In this document: one piece after another, positions 10,651 through 22,368 of the stretch | Layout: each line of letters starts with the position of its first letter | Numbering within the stretch: the stretch's first letter is position 1 | From: Isoetes taiwanensis | Lineage: Eukaryota; Streptophyta; Lycopodiopsida; Isoetales; Isoetaceae | Assembly (NCBI GenBank): GCA_021234155.1 | Contig: JAJEKV010000061.1 | Coordinates: forward strand, 2,133,950 to 2,197,949 | Direction of reading: 5' to 3' | DNA length: 64,000 nucleotides | Notes under the pieces: generated by a model | Told to the model about the DNA's origin: nothing | Seen by the model: only the letters and a program-made list of their open reading frames with translations | The model's database searches: none | Position numbers and translations under genes: made by a program

Positions 10651-12590
10651 AACCATGCAATCATGATCCTAGGCTATCGAATAACCTCATACAATGCCAA
10701 GAATGCATCAGAGAAGCAAAAGGACAGAGAATCGAACTGAATTAGCCAAGAACGCAACAGAACAGGGGAATTTTAAAAGGGGATTTTGTGTTCAGAGAAA
10801 ATTCGAGGGCTTTGAGGTGAAAAAGTGATTGATTACCTTGAAGAAGGACCGGCTTGCATTACTGGAGATTGATTCTGCCTTCCATATTTGATTATTAGCT
10901 TGGATTATTGACAAATTCATGCAAATTCCTTGACTGTATACCTATTTGATCTTGTGCCCAAGAAAATCCGAGCCTTGTTATCAAATTATGAGTGTCCTAT
11001 ATCGATATGTGATACAATTATTTTGCTTGCATTATTCCCCTGTTGCATCTCATTTAGAAGTTCAAAGTACTTTTAGCTTTGCATTTAAGCATCTGGAATA
11101 CAAGTGTGTCCTAGCCATAGTGATTGTCTGAGCTATTACCAAAGGGCTAAGCCTGTACTTAGAGTTATTGCAACATAAGCCTACTCTCAGCTCAATAGTG
11201 CTCAATAAAAAATCTTAGAGTCATTAGATGGTCATGTCATGCATGAACATTGCATAAAGAGCGAGATGTGCATTCATTTTTACTAGAAAAATACACTGCT
11301 TCATCTCTGCTCATAGTTTATCACAGTCAGCCTTTCAAAAATCAAAAAGCCCAAAAATTAGATTTCCATTTACAGAGACCACCAAGGACCATTGAGTGCA
11401 GACATTTTTAGAAGAGGCAAAAGCCATCAGATCTCAAAAAAGAAGAGTCGGTATCGAGTTGTGAATTTTAGCTCTCTGCCAGGGATATTGACCAAAAATT
11501 AACTTGGTCAGGAACGTTTCTTTGAACCATCTACCCTTATCAGAGCCTCTCTTCCTCTTAAATCTTAGGTAGCCATATCTCCTACTCTAAACTCTAAAGG
11601 ATCATTTCATCTTCCCAAATTTCATAATCGCAATTGCTCTACATTACCCTTGCCCCCACCAAGGCACATTGTCTACTCCGACCAACAATAAAACAACCGC
11701 CTCTTCAAGTTATTAGTAAAGCCCGGCAACGCCAGACATCATAACTAGTAGACGATATAATGCCATTAAAATCCAATAACATCGTTGATAATTATTTTCA
11801 GAGAATAGAATAGAATATAATTGTTTTTATCGTCCACGGAGAACAAACTTGTAACTCCGAACTTGTAACTAGGACCTCCTCTCTAAATCAATCCTTTCTT
11901 TGCTGATCGATCTAGTGTGATAGAGAGGATAGAAGATATATTTAGAAAGATATTGCTTGACCAAATAGGACAAGACGACAACACAATCATGATTACAATA
12001 CTTGTCATGTTTCACAAGTCTCCACACAATTTTTCATTATGTTTAGCCACACGTCTAAAATGCTGCATAGGGACATTTCTCATGTTTAGATTCTCACGTC
12101 AACTTTATGCCTTTGTTTTTCTAAATGAACGTTTCTCAATTGCATGTGCCAAGTTGCAAGAGTGGTGCATTGCATTAGGGAAGTAAAGGTAGTGGCGACA
12201 TTGCTAACGGAAGTGTAACTTGTCAAAGAGTCCGAGTCATTAGAATTCGTCAGGGAATGTCGTAGCTAGAGATTACAGCACCCCAAGTTGCCATAGTAAC
12301 GCTTAATGCTTGAGAAGGTAAGGTATTAGCCACAACTTATACATGTGTCAAGTTGCCAGTATTATCAACCTAGAATTATAGAAGTTTGACAAGTTCCCGA
12401 GTTGCCAGGAGGGTCAACTCGGCAGGCTCGTCACATCCAAAAGTTAGTCATTCTCCGACTGAGAGACCAGGTCTCCCAATGATATGAAGGATGCATAGTT
12501 TCCCATCCTGCAGTTTCGTGTCATACAAATAAACTTCATCAGATGCACTATCCTATTTATTATATAAGGGATAAAATAAAGGCACTTGAA
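10651..12590. other. No gene recognised; contains one GCCCGGC hairpin repeat
   Basis: No convincing exon was seen. At 11717-11750 the word TAAAGCCCGGCAACGCCAGA, with CATCATAACTAGTAG after it, matches the hairpin repeat of 841-870 and 3726-3764. Confidence 0.45.
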
Positions 12591-12597
12591 AACTTAC

Positions 12598-13593
12598 TTT
12601 TGTTCCATACACAAGTCTGCCTCCTATTTGTGGATGAAAACAAGCGACATTCACCTCATCTTCTGCACTTGGCAACACTCTCACAAGCAACACGATAAAC
12701 CTGCATTCAAGGAGCAGAAGATGACAATTATATGCTTCGGAGTGCCAAGGCGAAATAGCCAAGGTTATGCTTCTTCAAACCATTTGCATAAGATACAGAC
12801 GAAAGAAGGCGTGCATCTGCTACAACATGTGGAATCCCACTTCTGTCTTTTATGCCATGCAATTTACTTACGATTCTATGCAATTTAACAAACCTAAGAA
12901 AGACTTAGGATACAAGAATGCTATGTAATTATTTAAAAACACAAATATACACTTCAATTAGTCTGCTATATTTCCAGGTTAGAATTTAAGAGCATACGGT
13001 GCATACCTCTAATATTGTGTATATTGGTTTTGCATCCCAGACAGGACTACACAAGAGAGAACGATGCCGACAACCATAGGCAAGAACAATATGCCCTGAA
13101 GTTGGGGAAAACTGCAAAGAAAACGTAACCTTCATCAGAATATTCTTTTGCAGAGTGTAGATTTACTTATTACAATGATTGGAAAGGATACCTGTATAGA
13201 TCTTAAACAGTGTGCTGCCCTCACAGCTCTAGAGGCAAGCAGCTTCCCGAAACTGCATGCATAGTTTCACTTAAACAACATACATGCTTTCTAATCTGAG
13301 CAAAAAAACAGATGCTTACGTTGCCTCTTCTAGACTATATATCAGTAGCTCGTATATCACTTGTTGTGTAGATATGGGGTGCTGAGTTGGAGATTGCACG
13401 GAATATGTACCAGATGTCCCATTGGGACCAGGTCGGACTTGCGCTGTATCTGCTTCCAATGGAGGCACACAAGCCACACATGCTGCTAACAACCGACCAC
13501 ATGGAGAAAAATCTGTTCCCCTTTCACTGCATATATCGCAGAATAAACTACATGCACTATGTACCATATTGTGATCGCTTCTTACATTGCTAA
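12598..13593 (-). pseudogene. AMBRA1-like plant WD40 gene fragment, four exons
   Basis: Four minus-strand exons with good splice signals follow each other. Exon a (13320 to about 13593) has DICSERGTDFSPCGRLLAAC and ends VIYELLIYSLEEAT. Exon b (13191-13252) has FGKLLASRAVRAAHCLRSIQ. Exon c (13007-13111) has FSPTSGHIVLAYGCRHRSLL and ends YTILE. Exon d (12598-12700) has VRVLPSAEDEVNVACFHP. This is the order in the C-terminal WD40 half of plant homologues of AMBRA1, a substrate receptor for CUL4 ubiquitin ligase and autophagy (function known from the family, not seen here). Exon d starts VYRVA, then changes frame before VRVLPS, so a small deletion breaks it. The N-terminal WD40 part and the end are missing. 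Confidence 0.72.
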
Positions 13594-13619
13594 CTAACGT
13601 ATCAAATCCTTGCAATTCC

Positions 13620-14220
13620 TTGCAATTGTCTAGAGCTCTACACTTGAATTAAAACATATACAGTAAGTCCAGAGTACAACAATGTAATGATTGAAAGACT
13701 TACCTCCTACTCATAGGGCTTTGTATACTTCCTTAATTGAAGGGCGATCCTGGCTATATCAATTGGAACTGGCAAGCTTTGAGGCACCGCTCTTAAAAAA
13801 GGAGACCCTGCTGGTCGCGTAAGTCTACACAACCATTTCCAAATATGAGGACTTCCGGAATAGATTAGACGAAATTGCTATCCTATAATGCAAGAAATAT
13901 GCACGAAAGAAAGACCTGATAAAGATCGCCAACTGCCATTGAAGAATATAATCTGTGCAGAACAAACCAACAGACTGAATATAGATTGTCTCCTTTGAGA
14001 CAGACTCAATACAGATTGATGGAAGCGTTTCTTAGAAACGGAAGCATTCGTGCCATCGATCAGCTACATCGCAGGCGAATCCTCACCGTCTAACTGTCAC
14101 TGGGCCTCACGAAACCCTAGAAAAAACCAACCCATCCCATCCGCTTACATAGGATATTCCGAGGCATATTATCATCAAAATGAATCCAAGCCTTCAAACC
14201 GTCACTCCACCCTCCAACAA
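13620..14220. other. No gene recognised upstream of the WD40 fragment
   Basis: No exon of the WD40 family was recognised here. The sequence could hold an intron or truncated upstream part. Confidence 0.35.
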
Positions 14221-14252
14221 GAGGGTTGCCCCCTACGGGCAACTCAAAAAAC
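14221..14252 (-). repeat. TTGCCC hairpin repeat, minus-strand copy
   Basis: The stem GTTGCCCCCTACGGGCAAC is followed by TCAAAAAACC. Read on the minus strand it gives GGTTTTTTGAGTTGCCC and so on, matching the plus-strand copy at 27748-27780. Confidence 0.55.
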
Positions 14253-14259
14253 CATACAC

Positions 14260-17200
14260 TGTCAATAGTGAAATTTAAAAAAATAGGCATATGATATAAT
14301 TGTATCGCATTCAATGGATGAGATGAGCGGCTTGTGATCCAACCTTGAAATTCTATTGGCCCTAAATTAACGGCCGATATTAAAGCCAAGATTTAATCGT
14401 GCATTGTGCTTTTCTTCTCTTTTTTTTTTTTCGCACGTTTGCACAAACAAGAGTTGAGACTTTGAAGAAAGGTGAGGCTATCCACGTTGCAGCCAGCTGG
14501 GATTCTTGTGCACGTGGAAACCTTAGAATCATTGGATTTGATCGACCGTCACAAAAAATTAATGGAAATTCCAGCATGTCCACTGCTAGCGTTGCGTTGG
14601 GAAGTTATGCCGGCATTCGGGAAGCTATGGCGGGGCAGAGTTTTTGAAGAACCAAAGCAGGGTATTTTCTAAACTGCATATTTTCTATGCTTTATTGTTG
14701 CATTCCTCTGTCTGCTATCTTTCTTGCTTTACGCTTTGTAGTCAACTGACCACGCAGACTACCTACGGAAAATTCTTTGGTTTCAGGTCAGGTTAGGTGT
14801 TGAGGAGACAATGCTAAAAACCATTTCAAAACTCCACTCAGTTCTTGCTTCTAACTATGCTTTTAAGTGTATGCTAACGATGGCCTGGCAGTCATTTTGT
14901 GATGATCACCCTTTTAGTCACACTTTCTGCACTACAGACCCTGCTGTTGTATAATGTTGAGATGGAGTTCCTGCTTCGCCTGAGTCAGCGGCATTGCAGA
15001 TGTGTACTTTCAGAATTATTGACCCTATATAATATGAACAGAATTGGTCAAACGTGGGATTTGAAGGGAATTTTGATGCACGAACAATTTCTGATCATAT
15101 GACCTGTAATGAAACAAAGTAGGTGTTGCTTTGCTTGTTCAATGCAGACACCTATAAATATTGTTTTGTGTATGTGCCGTGTCTACATGGGGAACTGGCA
15201 ACATTGGAAGCGTTTTTTTGATTCTCTAACACCTGAGAGTAAGAATTCTTGAAGCTATGAGAGCAGACATCTGACCACAAGTTTTCTAATCAAATTTAAA
15301 TAAGCTTTTCATCATTTTGCATCATTATAATAGGCATGACACAATCTAACATCACACACTTTGTGAGATCACAATAAAGAACTGTTTAGTTTCGCCATTT
15401 GTAACTTTGGTAGTGGGTTATGTAGTTCTCAAGAGCACTTTGAACATAGGATACAATTCTGTAGCAGCAACCACTGGACAATAGCATCAATGCTTCCTCT
15501 TCCCAGAAGATGCCATCAAACGGATCCGACCAGTAAGATAAGCTCTGTTTGGTCCATACTGGAATAGACATAAGCGACCTCATCCTAAATGTGGCCTCAA
15601 TGCTCTTGTTAAGCAATCGCAGTTGCTTTCTGATTTTTCTTTCCTTGTTTCTTCTTCTTTGTTTCTGTTCATAGTTTGTTTTTTGTGTGCATTGCAAATG
15701 CATCTAAAATGTAGATTCTTTGCTTTGGATTTACATGCTGCTATGTTTTAAGATTTTACTATAGTGTTGAGCTGTGTTGCAGATAGGTCATCTGTCTAAA
15801 AAGACTACCTGCTGTGGACAACAATGCTACGTAACTTTTCTATTGCCACATTCCTTGGCTGCTGTTGGAGCCATTAATGACGCTGTTGCACTTGGAAAAG
15901 AATGCCTCTAGCAATTTTGAAAGATTTTAAAGTGAATGATCTGTTCGTACCCTTGTTTTCAATGTGTGTCCTCTACTCATGACCTGTGTCTTTCACGAAA
16001 TCACTGTCATCCAGTATTACAATTTAATTTTCCATGCTTGTAGCCTGTAAATTTCTACTGATAGACTTGAATATGTGGCATCAACTAAAGGGTCTATATG
16101 CTCTTCTATTCCACTCTAGTAACAAGGCGCAAAGGATAGCAAACAGGCTTGCAAATTCTCTCTAGCCCTTTTAGTAAGTGATTTGGCATGCAAAGATGAC
16201 TGAAAAGCTATTTATTGCATGCTTTAGGATGCTTCTTTCGGCTGCATATCATACTTTTTGAATTGGAAGATTGATTTGAAGTGCGACTTTGAGGTATGTT
16301 ATCTTATCTTGTTGTTGTAAAATCGTTGTCCCTCTCCTTTTAAAAGATGTCATAAGCTAAGATTAAGTAAAGCTATGAAGTATGTTGTACATCAAGCGGA
16401 GGTGTTGTGGTTTGCATTGCATACAATTATACCAACGCAGATCTGTAAAGAGGATTACAGCAATGCTCAAAGAATAGATTTTTTACCTTTGATGACTTAT
16501 TTTACCTTTGTTACTTATTCAATCCATTCACGATCTTCCATCTTTTCTACTTATGAAGGACATCTCAACAAGCTTATCATAAAACTTGAATGCAGATTGA
16601 ATGGTTATGCTTCTAATGTTCTTCTGTTCTTAATTTGAGCTGGACATGCTATAGCTTTTGTGCTATTGAGCTACAAATCTAGCCTCATGCCTCTATATTT
16701 TATAGATACTGGTTAGGCCTCACAGAAATATACCTTAATTCATATCTGCTGCTAATGTTAAATTATTATTTACGTCAAGGATTCCACATACGTTATAAAG
16801 AATGCTTTCTTTTCGTCTGATATTTAATTGCCCTCTATTTCAACCATGTATAAGGATGGTGCATATTTTTGTCTTATATCAAAACATCTCATGTCCTCAT
16901 TTTAACATCTAGATCACTCAATAATGTTCAACCAGACACTGTCATACCAGACTGTTCTTTATTTTATTCTTGTTTTATTAATTTCTGGATCTAATTGGTG
17001 TAACCGTCTTGGAATCCCTTCCATGCCTGCTATGTGCTTGCAAGATGGCAAGGCAATTAAATTGCCGGAGTAGTATATGTCCGTATGTCATATGTTCCTA
17101 AATTATTTAGATATACCAAGACCTTCTAGTTCCAGAAATAGTGGAGGGCTATGTATGAGGGTTGTCATGGCTATCTTATTCCATTCCAAAAAGTACATAG

Positions 17201-18560
17201 CAGTTTGAAATTTACAGCTTATTATTTGAGAACCAACATGGAATTAGCAGCAGACCAAAGAAGAGATAGGCTGCAGCGTCCAACTCTTATAGCACTTAAA
17301 TTTCTACGATCATTCTATAATAGCAAAAATGAGGATTCTATGACAGAAAAGAGTTTGAATGTCAGTAGGAAGAACTCCTAGCAAATAGGCACCATGCAAA
17401 CAATGAATAAGATGTGAAGGGGTTACTCCAGGCAGTGTATATACTATGGAAAGAATCCGACAAAATGGCTTATAGTTGGTGTCGCTTATTTCACTATTTT
17501 TATCTTAGATTTATTACAAGCGTGATGCCAAACATGACCAGCTGTCAGTGTTGCAGATTCCCTAATATTTTAAGTATCCTGTCACTAATTTCAAAGTGTT
17601 GAATGCAGGGGGTGGCATGCTTCTGTTGTTAGAGCAGATAAATATGCGCTATTGCTCGTTTGGACACAAATGCTTTTAGTCAAGCAAGGCCTTACGAAGG
17701 GTTGTTACTCAAGTTTGATAGGAAGGCCAAGCCTTCCTATTTAGCATATACTTTCAGGTAAGGATCCTTGTACTTGTGCCTTTTGATTTGTCAAAGGCAA
17801 CTCTTTCTCTTTCTTGTCTTTTTGTGCTAAAATTTGAATATTGAATTTTACTTACAGAAGGAAAATGAATCAAGCACAAGGTTCAAACATTGCTCCAGTT
17901 TACAATGAAAACATGGCCTAGAGACGGCCTGCTTAGTGCATGGTGGCTCATTTGACTGGAGTGTAATCTGCAGCATGGTTGAAGAAGTAGCCACATACAT
18001 TGAATGGGAAGTAGCAGAGAGATGTATTTTTTATAGAGGGCTTTTCAACAGATTGCATTGACTAGAAGATAAAGCCTTAAAGAGCAACTATGTAGAATAT
18101 ATCTGAAGAGTAGGTGGTAATTGTAATCATAATTCCCCATGTATTTAGCATTCGCAAATTAGGTTCTAGCCCTCCTGCTATTATTCTTTCTAAGGATGCT
18201 TTGGCTTGAATTTGGTGAAGATTCTATATATTTGTCTTGAAAAACAATTATTGTGCTTGCTTGCATCGACCCATTGATATGCATAAGGTTCTATGCAAAA
18301 AAAAAGGAAATGTGCTTTTCGTGCAAGCACACTTTTGTTCGCATAAATGAGCTACATATATAAAGAAGCATTGTGTTGCCATGAACATTATGCTTATTGG
18401 CCTTTTGCTTGTAAAACTTAGATTACGTGATGGACCTAGAAAGCATTTTTCTTGTAAAACTTAGATTATGTGATGAATCTAGAAACTTAAAACAAAGTAA
18501 ACATCATTATTAGGGCACAATATAACATTTATATACATAGTTCTTCTACTTGATTAGGGT
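14260..18560. other. Long stretch without a recognised gene
   Basis: AT-rich DNA with scattered open stretches (for example 14472-14672 plus, 15386-15703 minus, 16375-16638 plus). None could be assigned. Several pyrimidine-rich AG acceptors suggest introns of the gene pieces further right, but no exon chain is convincing. A short tandem duplication (TTGTAAAACTTAGATTA, 34-37 bp units) lies at about 18411-18485. Confidence 0.4.
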
Positions 18561-18590
18561 CATTCTCTATCAATTTGTGTCGCCTACTCT

Positions 18591-18730
18591 TTGCCCCAAG
18601 CCTCATCCACAAGCACCACCAAATTTGATCATTTATTTAAGATCTTATTAATTGGTGACTCTCGTGTTAGCAAAAGTAGTCTTCTCTTACGATTTACAAC
18701 AGATACTTTTGATGATAGGACCCACACCAG
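18591..18730 (+). pseudogene. Rab GTPase N-terminal fragment (Rab18/RABC-like)
   Basis: The reading frame contains [20 protein letters not shown] followed by [13 protein letters not shown], clearly the start of a Rab-family small GTPase with its P-loop. In functional Rabs the P-loop reads GDSGVGKSS. Here both glycines are replaced (R and S), which should abolish nucleotide binding. The fragment ends within about 45 residues, before the switch regions. It is most like the RABC/Rab18 group by the LLLRFT.DTFDD stretch. It is an isolated dead fragment. Confidence 0.72.
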
Positions 18731-19325
18731 ATTCTACAATTTGCTATGCAAAGTAATCAAACGTGCTTTTGACTAGTTTTCTTTTACGGCTTCCATCTCC
18801 CGCGTTTCCTGCTTCCGATCACTGCTTCTCTTATCTCGTTTCCCCTTCTGTGCTTCTTTACTTCTTTTCTCAAAGTCCTCAGAGGTCAGAACTTGCAGAT
18901 CGGAGGCCCTGCTTCACCGGCTTATCGATTGTTTTGCTCGCTGCAACGGAGCTTCTGCGATGGAGCTCCAGGAAGAATAAAGGATGTGAAGAATATGTTA
19001 TGTTCTGGTAAGAACAGGGGTTTTGGGTTTCTTTGTCTTACTGGATGGCTTGCCACCATTCCGACCTTAAATTCTCTCCTCCAAACAACTGAATCCAGGT
19101 TTTATGTTGATGCTAAGTTTATTATTAAATGATTTTTCCAAAATGCTGAAGACGTCCAGGTCGTGAGTCCTCTAGGGCTCAGATTGTACATTTGCCTTTC
19201 CTTCAAAACTTTACATAAACCCTTATTACCTTTTCCCTCAGAAATTATTTCCAGGCTGCATGCCGGTTGATTGCTGTAGCGCATAAGTAGCAGTGTGTTA
19301 AGATCTATAATGTTGTGGATTTCAG

Positions 19326-19923
19326 TGGAATGTGTGATTGATAGTATGGTGATTGGTCCATGTTTGTTTCTAGATGCTGGGGTATCTGAAGCTCTGGTTA
19401 AAGAGGCCATTTCACAGATATACTTAAACCCAAGGCGTTGGTCTAGGACACATTACATGGTTCAGCGGAAAGTCCTCTTATCTTTGATGGATTTTTATCA
19501 AACAAAAGCATTCTGTTCCGATGGCTTTTTTGGATTATCTAGATTTTTGGATATCACTCAAGAATATTATTTAGAAACACCAGAAGAGGAGTATGAAACT
19601 GAAGATTACCAATGAAGAAATATCTCAACTGAGGATTTTGTTGCTTGTTTCAGCAGAAAGTTTATTGAGGTTTATTAAGAATAAAGTGCAGTAGAAGTGT
19701 TATAAGCTAATCTGGTTCATCTTCTTATTGTCAGGGATCGTGTGACTGTAGCGGATCTCAATTCACTTTTTGCTTTTATTGAACAAGGCAATGATGTAGG
19801 TGGTACAACGGATGTTCTTCAAATGCTGCTTGGGCTTTTATGTCAGAAGGACTTTCTTTCGAACTTCCTTGCTTTCCTTTGCAAAATTGATGGCATTCAC
19901 CTGTTTGTTGGGCTGCTTAAGAG
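19326..19923 (+). pseudogene. SPIRRIG-like BEACH-protein fragment, two exons
   Basis: Exon A (about 19326-19615, after a TTTCAG acceptor) reads DAGVSEALVKEAISQIYLNP then RRWSRTHYMVQRKVLLSLM and so on. Exon B (about 19735-19923, after a TTGTCAG acceptor) reads VTVADLNSLFAFIEQ and ends GIHLFVGLLKR. These match successive parts of the long N-terminal armadillo-like region of plant SPIRRIG/WDFY3-type BEACH proteins, which act in membrane trafficking and in processing-body function (family knowledge). Exon A runs into a stop after EDYQ, and the many expected neighbouring exons and the BEACH/WD40 end are absent. It is an isolated gene piece that keeps an intron. Confidence 0.62.
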
Positions 19924-19929
19924 GCAAGT

Positions 19930-20429
19930 TATTGTTCCCATTTATCTCAGTTGATTCGTCCAGATCCACCATGTCGGCCATGTCATCATTACTTAGTATC
20001 TTCACATGTCAAGAAAATATCTAAAGCAGTAATACACCAGAGAGTAAGGAATAAGAAGAGAATGCTGAAATTTTAATACCGAAGGACTTCATACCACAGG
20101 CAGTGTCAATGGAGTTATATAGCCGTTTATTAAAATTGCTTCCTCTAGTTAGCTGAACTAAACAGGTTATTGCTGAAGGATTCTCTGACATCTTTGTTAT
20201 TTTAGATATTGGAGAGAGGAATAATCTCACAGTATGGAAAGCCCCACATGGAACGTGGCTGACAAACCCTGCCCAAGCTTGAATTTTAAAATTTTACGGA
20301 AGATGATGTCCAAAACTTTTGTCAATTAATTAGATTATGATTAAGCTGCTTATTATTATTGGTGCAATTACTTCTATTTCATCCTTTCTTCCTTTGTTCA
20401 TGATGCATAATACAACCATAGACTCAAAA
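19930..20429. other. No gene recognised right of the BEACH fragment
   Basis: Short open stretches with stops. Part of 20050-20280 has a protein-like look but was not recognised. Confidence 0.35.
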
Positions 20430-21316
20430 TGAAAGCAAAAAGCGTCTAAAATACAAATTTGTCCAGAAAAGAGAACATTTATTCACGAAGAGACAAAGAT
20501 GATAAAAATTAAATGTAGAACAAAAAGGACTTGTGATTTGGACACAAATTTGACAATGGTCTCATATGTGCTCATAAAATTAACATGTAGATGTCACAAA
20601 AAGATTTACATATTAACACAATTTTAATTATTACAAAAAGGAATATTGACACAATTTTGTTATTTAAATATTCCAAAAAGGAAACTAATTTGTCATAACT
20701 ATATAATTAAAGATCACAAAGGCTCGTTATAAATTGTTGCATAATAAAAAGATTATAACTGTAATAAAAGAGTTACAAATATGACGTAACAGATATTAAT
20801 CAATGCAAGATAAAAATGCCAATATGGTGTAACAATTTATTGGTATAGTTAAAGACTAATTTGCTATGAATATGACGCAATTATTGACGAACTTAGATAT
20901 AAGCTCCGACACAAATGTGCTACGCATTTGCCAAAAATATAGTTATTGTGTTAAGACTAAAATGATAGAAAATAGGACACAATTATTGAATAACTTAGAT
21001 ATAAGCTCGACACAAACATGACATGCAATTGTCACAAATTTAGTCATTGTGTCAAGACTAATAGGACTGAAAATATGACGCAATTATTGAATAAACCTAA
21101 ATATAAGCTCGACACAAACATGCTATACAATTGCCACAAATGTAGTCATTATGTCATTTTCGCGTTATGTAGCCATGAGGCTATACTCGACGCAAAAGTT
21201 GACGTCCATGCGACATCAAAGTATAGCACTTTTAGTGTCAATCTTGTGACGAACACACATAGCGTCACTTTGTTTGACGCTATACCTGACGAAAAACACC
21301 CTATTATGCTGTAGTG
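20430..21316 (-). mobile_element. Terminal part of a CACTA (EnSpm) DNA transposon
   Basis: The right edge, 21310-21316, reads TGTAGTG, so the minus strand begins CACTACAGCATAATAGGG, the hallmark CACTA terminus. Inward lie repeated subterminal words, typical of this superfamily where the transposase binds: GACACAAA, GACGCAATTATTGA, ATATAAGCTCGACACAAACA and GTCATTGTGTCAAGACTA. Clear tandem copies lie at about 20880-21150. The matching opposite end was not found. No transposase reading frame is present. Confidence 0.7.
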
Positions 21317-21375
21317 GAAGATGAGGTGGATGTCGCTTGTTTTCATCTCCAAGAGGTGGACTTGTGTACTTCACG
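21317..21375 (+). pseudogene. Second AMBRA1-like WD40 fragment abutting the CACTA end
   Basis: Starting at the base after the CACTA terminus, the plus strand encodes EDEVDVACFH. The DNA closely matches the exon at 12598-12700 read on its minus strand (GAAGATGAGGTG.ATGTCGCT and TTGTTTTCATC shared). Similarity lasts about 50 bp. It is too short to be anything but a scrap. It implies that a duplicate of this exon once lay here and that the transposon inserted into it or broke it. Confidence 0.6.
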
Positions 21376-22161
21376 AATGCCATGATAATATTATATGTAT
21401 TTTTAGCTTTTATTGATTTTAATAATTTGTTCTGTTTATCTTTAGATCAAAAATATGATATTTACTAAAGTTTAAAGTGTTTTTTAAAATAATTCTCGAT
21501 TTCATCTATTTAGAATTAAATTTTCATCTAAGATAACTATGTATAGTTAAAATGCTATTCTTTTCAAAATATTTAAAGAGAGTTTTAGATTGAAATTAAT
21601 TAAATGATAATGTTTATATTTAATAAAAAAATAAATAGTTTATTATTGATTAAATGTCAATATATTTCATTTCATCAATAATAAATTATTCAATAATTAT
21701 TATTAAGCCAATAACTTTGTATCATTTAATTAATTTCAACCTAAAATCTTTCTCAAAGTATTTTTAAAAGTGTAAAAGTTTGTAAATTGTGAAATTCTAA
21801 TAATAGTTTTAAGTCAATCGGATTATCATGATTGCTAAATTTTAAATCTGTTAAATCACTACAAATTAAAATTTTTATATTCTTGAAATGTCTAATTCTA
21901 AATAGATTCAAATGAAAATTAGTTTGGAAATCAAGTTTATTCTTTGGTAACCATTATAGTTTTAATTGAAAGATAAACTTATATAATTAAAACTTAAACA
22001 ATCAAGAAGAATCAAACAATACATATATTCTTATAATGGCGTTCCTGAAGCGCTATCTATTAAATCTGAATAAGTCCAACATACTTGCTGAGGTACCATT
22101 GCTAGTTTTCTTTTTCTTTTATAACTATTTAGCCCTCAAGAGTGTTTCTTGTTGACAATAG
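21376..22161. other. Very AT-rich spacer, no gene
   Basis: Only short AT-rich stretches. Around 21600-21740 there are imperfect inverted TAATAAATTATT-like words. Nothing coding is seen. Confidence 0.5.
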
Positions 22162-22355
22162 TGTTAGAATATTATCATACTCCACGTGTGTTCATGACTG
22201 TGCATGTTGCGTCACCACCTATTGGTGACATGGCACTCTACATATTAGCCATAGTCACGCCTCATTCTAGTTAGTTCACTCCATAGCATCGGTTATCTTG
22301 CGCTTGTCTCTTGCATCTTTCTTCACATTCTTCATCATCTCGCTAGATTCTATCA
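22162..22355 (+). repeat. Copia 5' LTR
   Basis: It is 194 bp, starts TGTTAGAATATTATCA, ends CTATCA, and abuts a primer-binding site. It has a stretch containing TCTTCTTCATCATCTCGC-like words near its end. A second LTR copy was not found in this window. Confidence 0.8.
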
Positions 22356-22368
22356 TGGTATCAGAGCC
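22356..22368 (+). promoter_or_regulatory. Primer-binding site (initiator Met-tRNA)
   Basis: TGGTATCAGAGCC sits directly after the LTR end, the same arrangement as at 1238. Confidence 0.88.

Noticed and set aside
20050-20280. Further SPIRRIG exon
   Set aside because: Protein-like but not matching the region expected after the second exon, with stops present.
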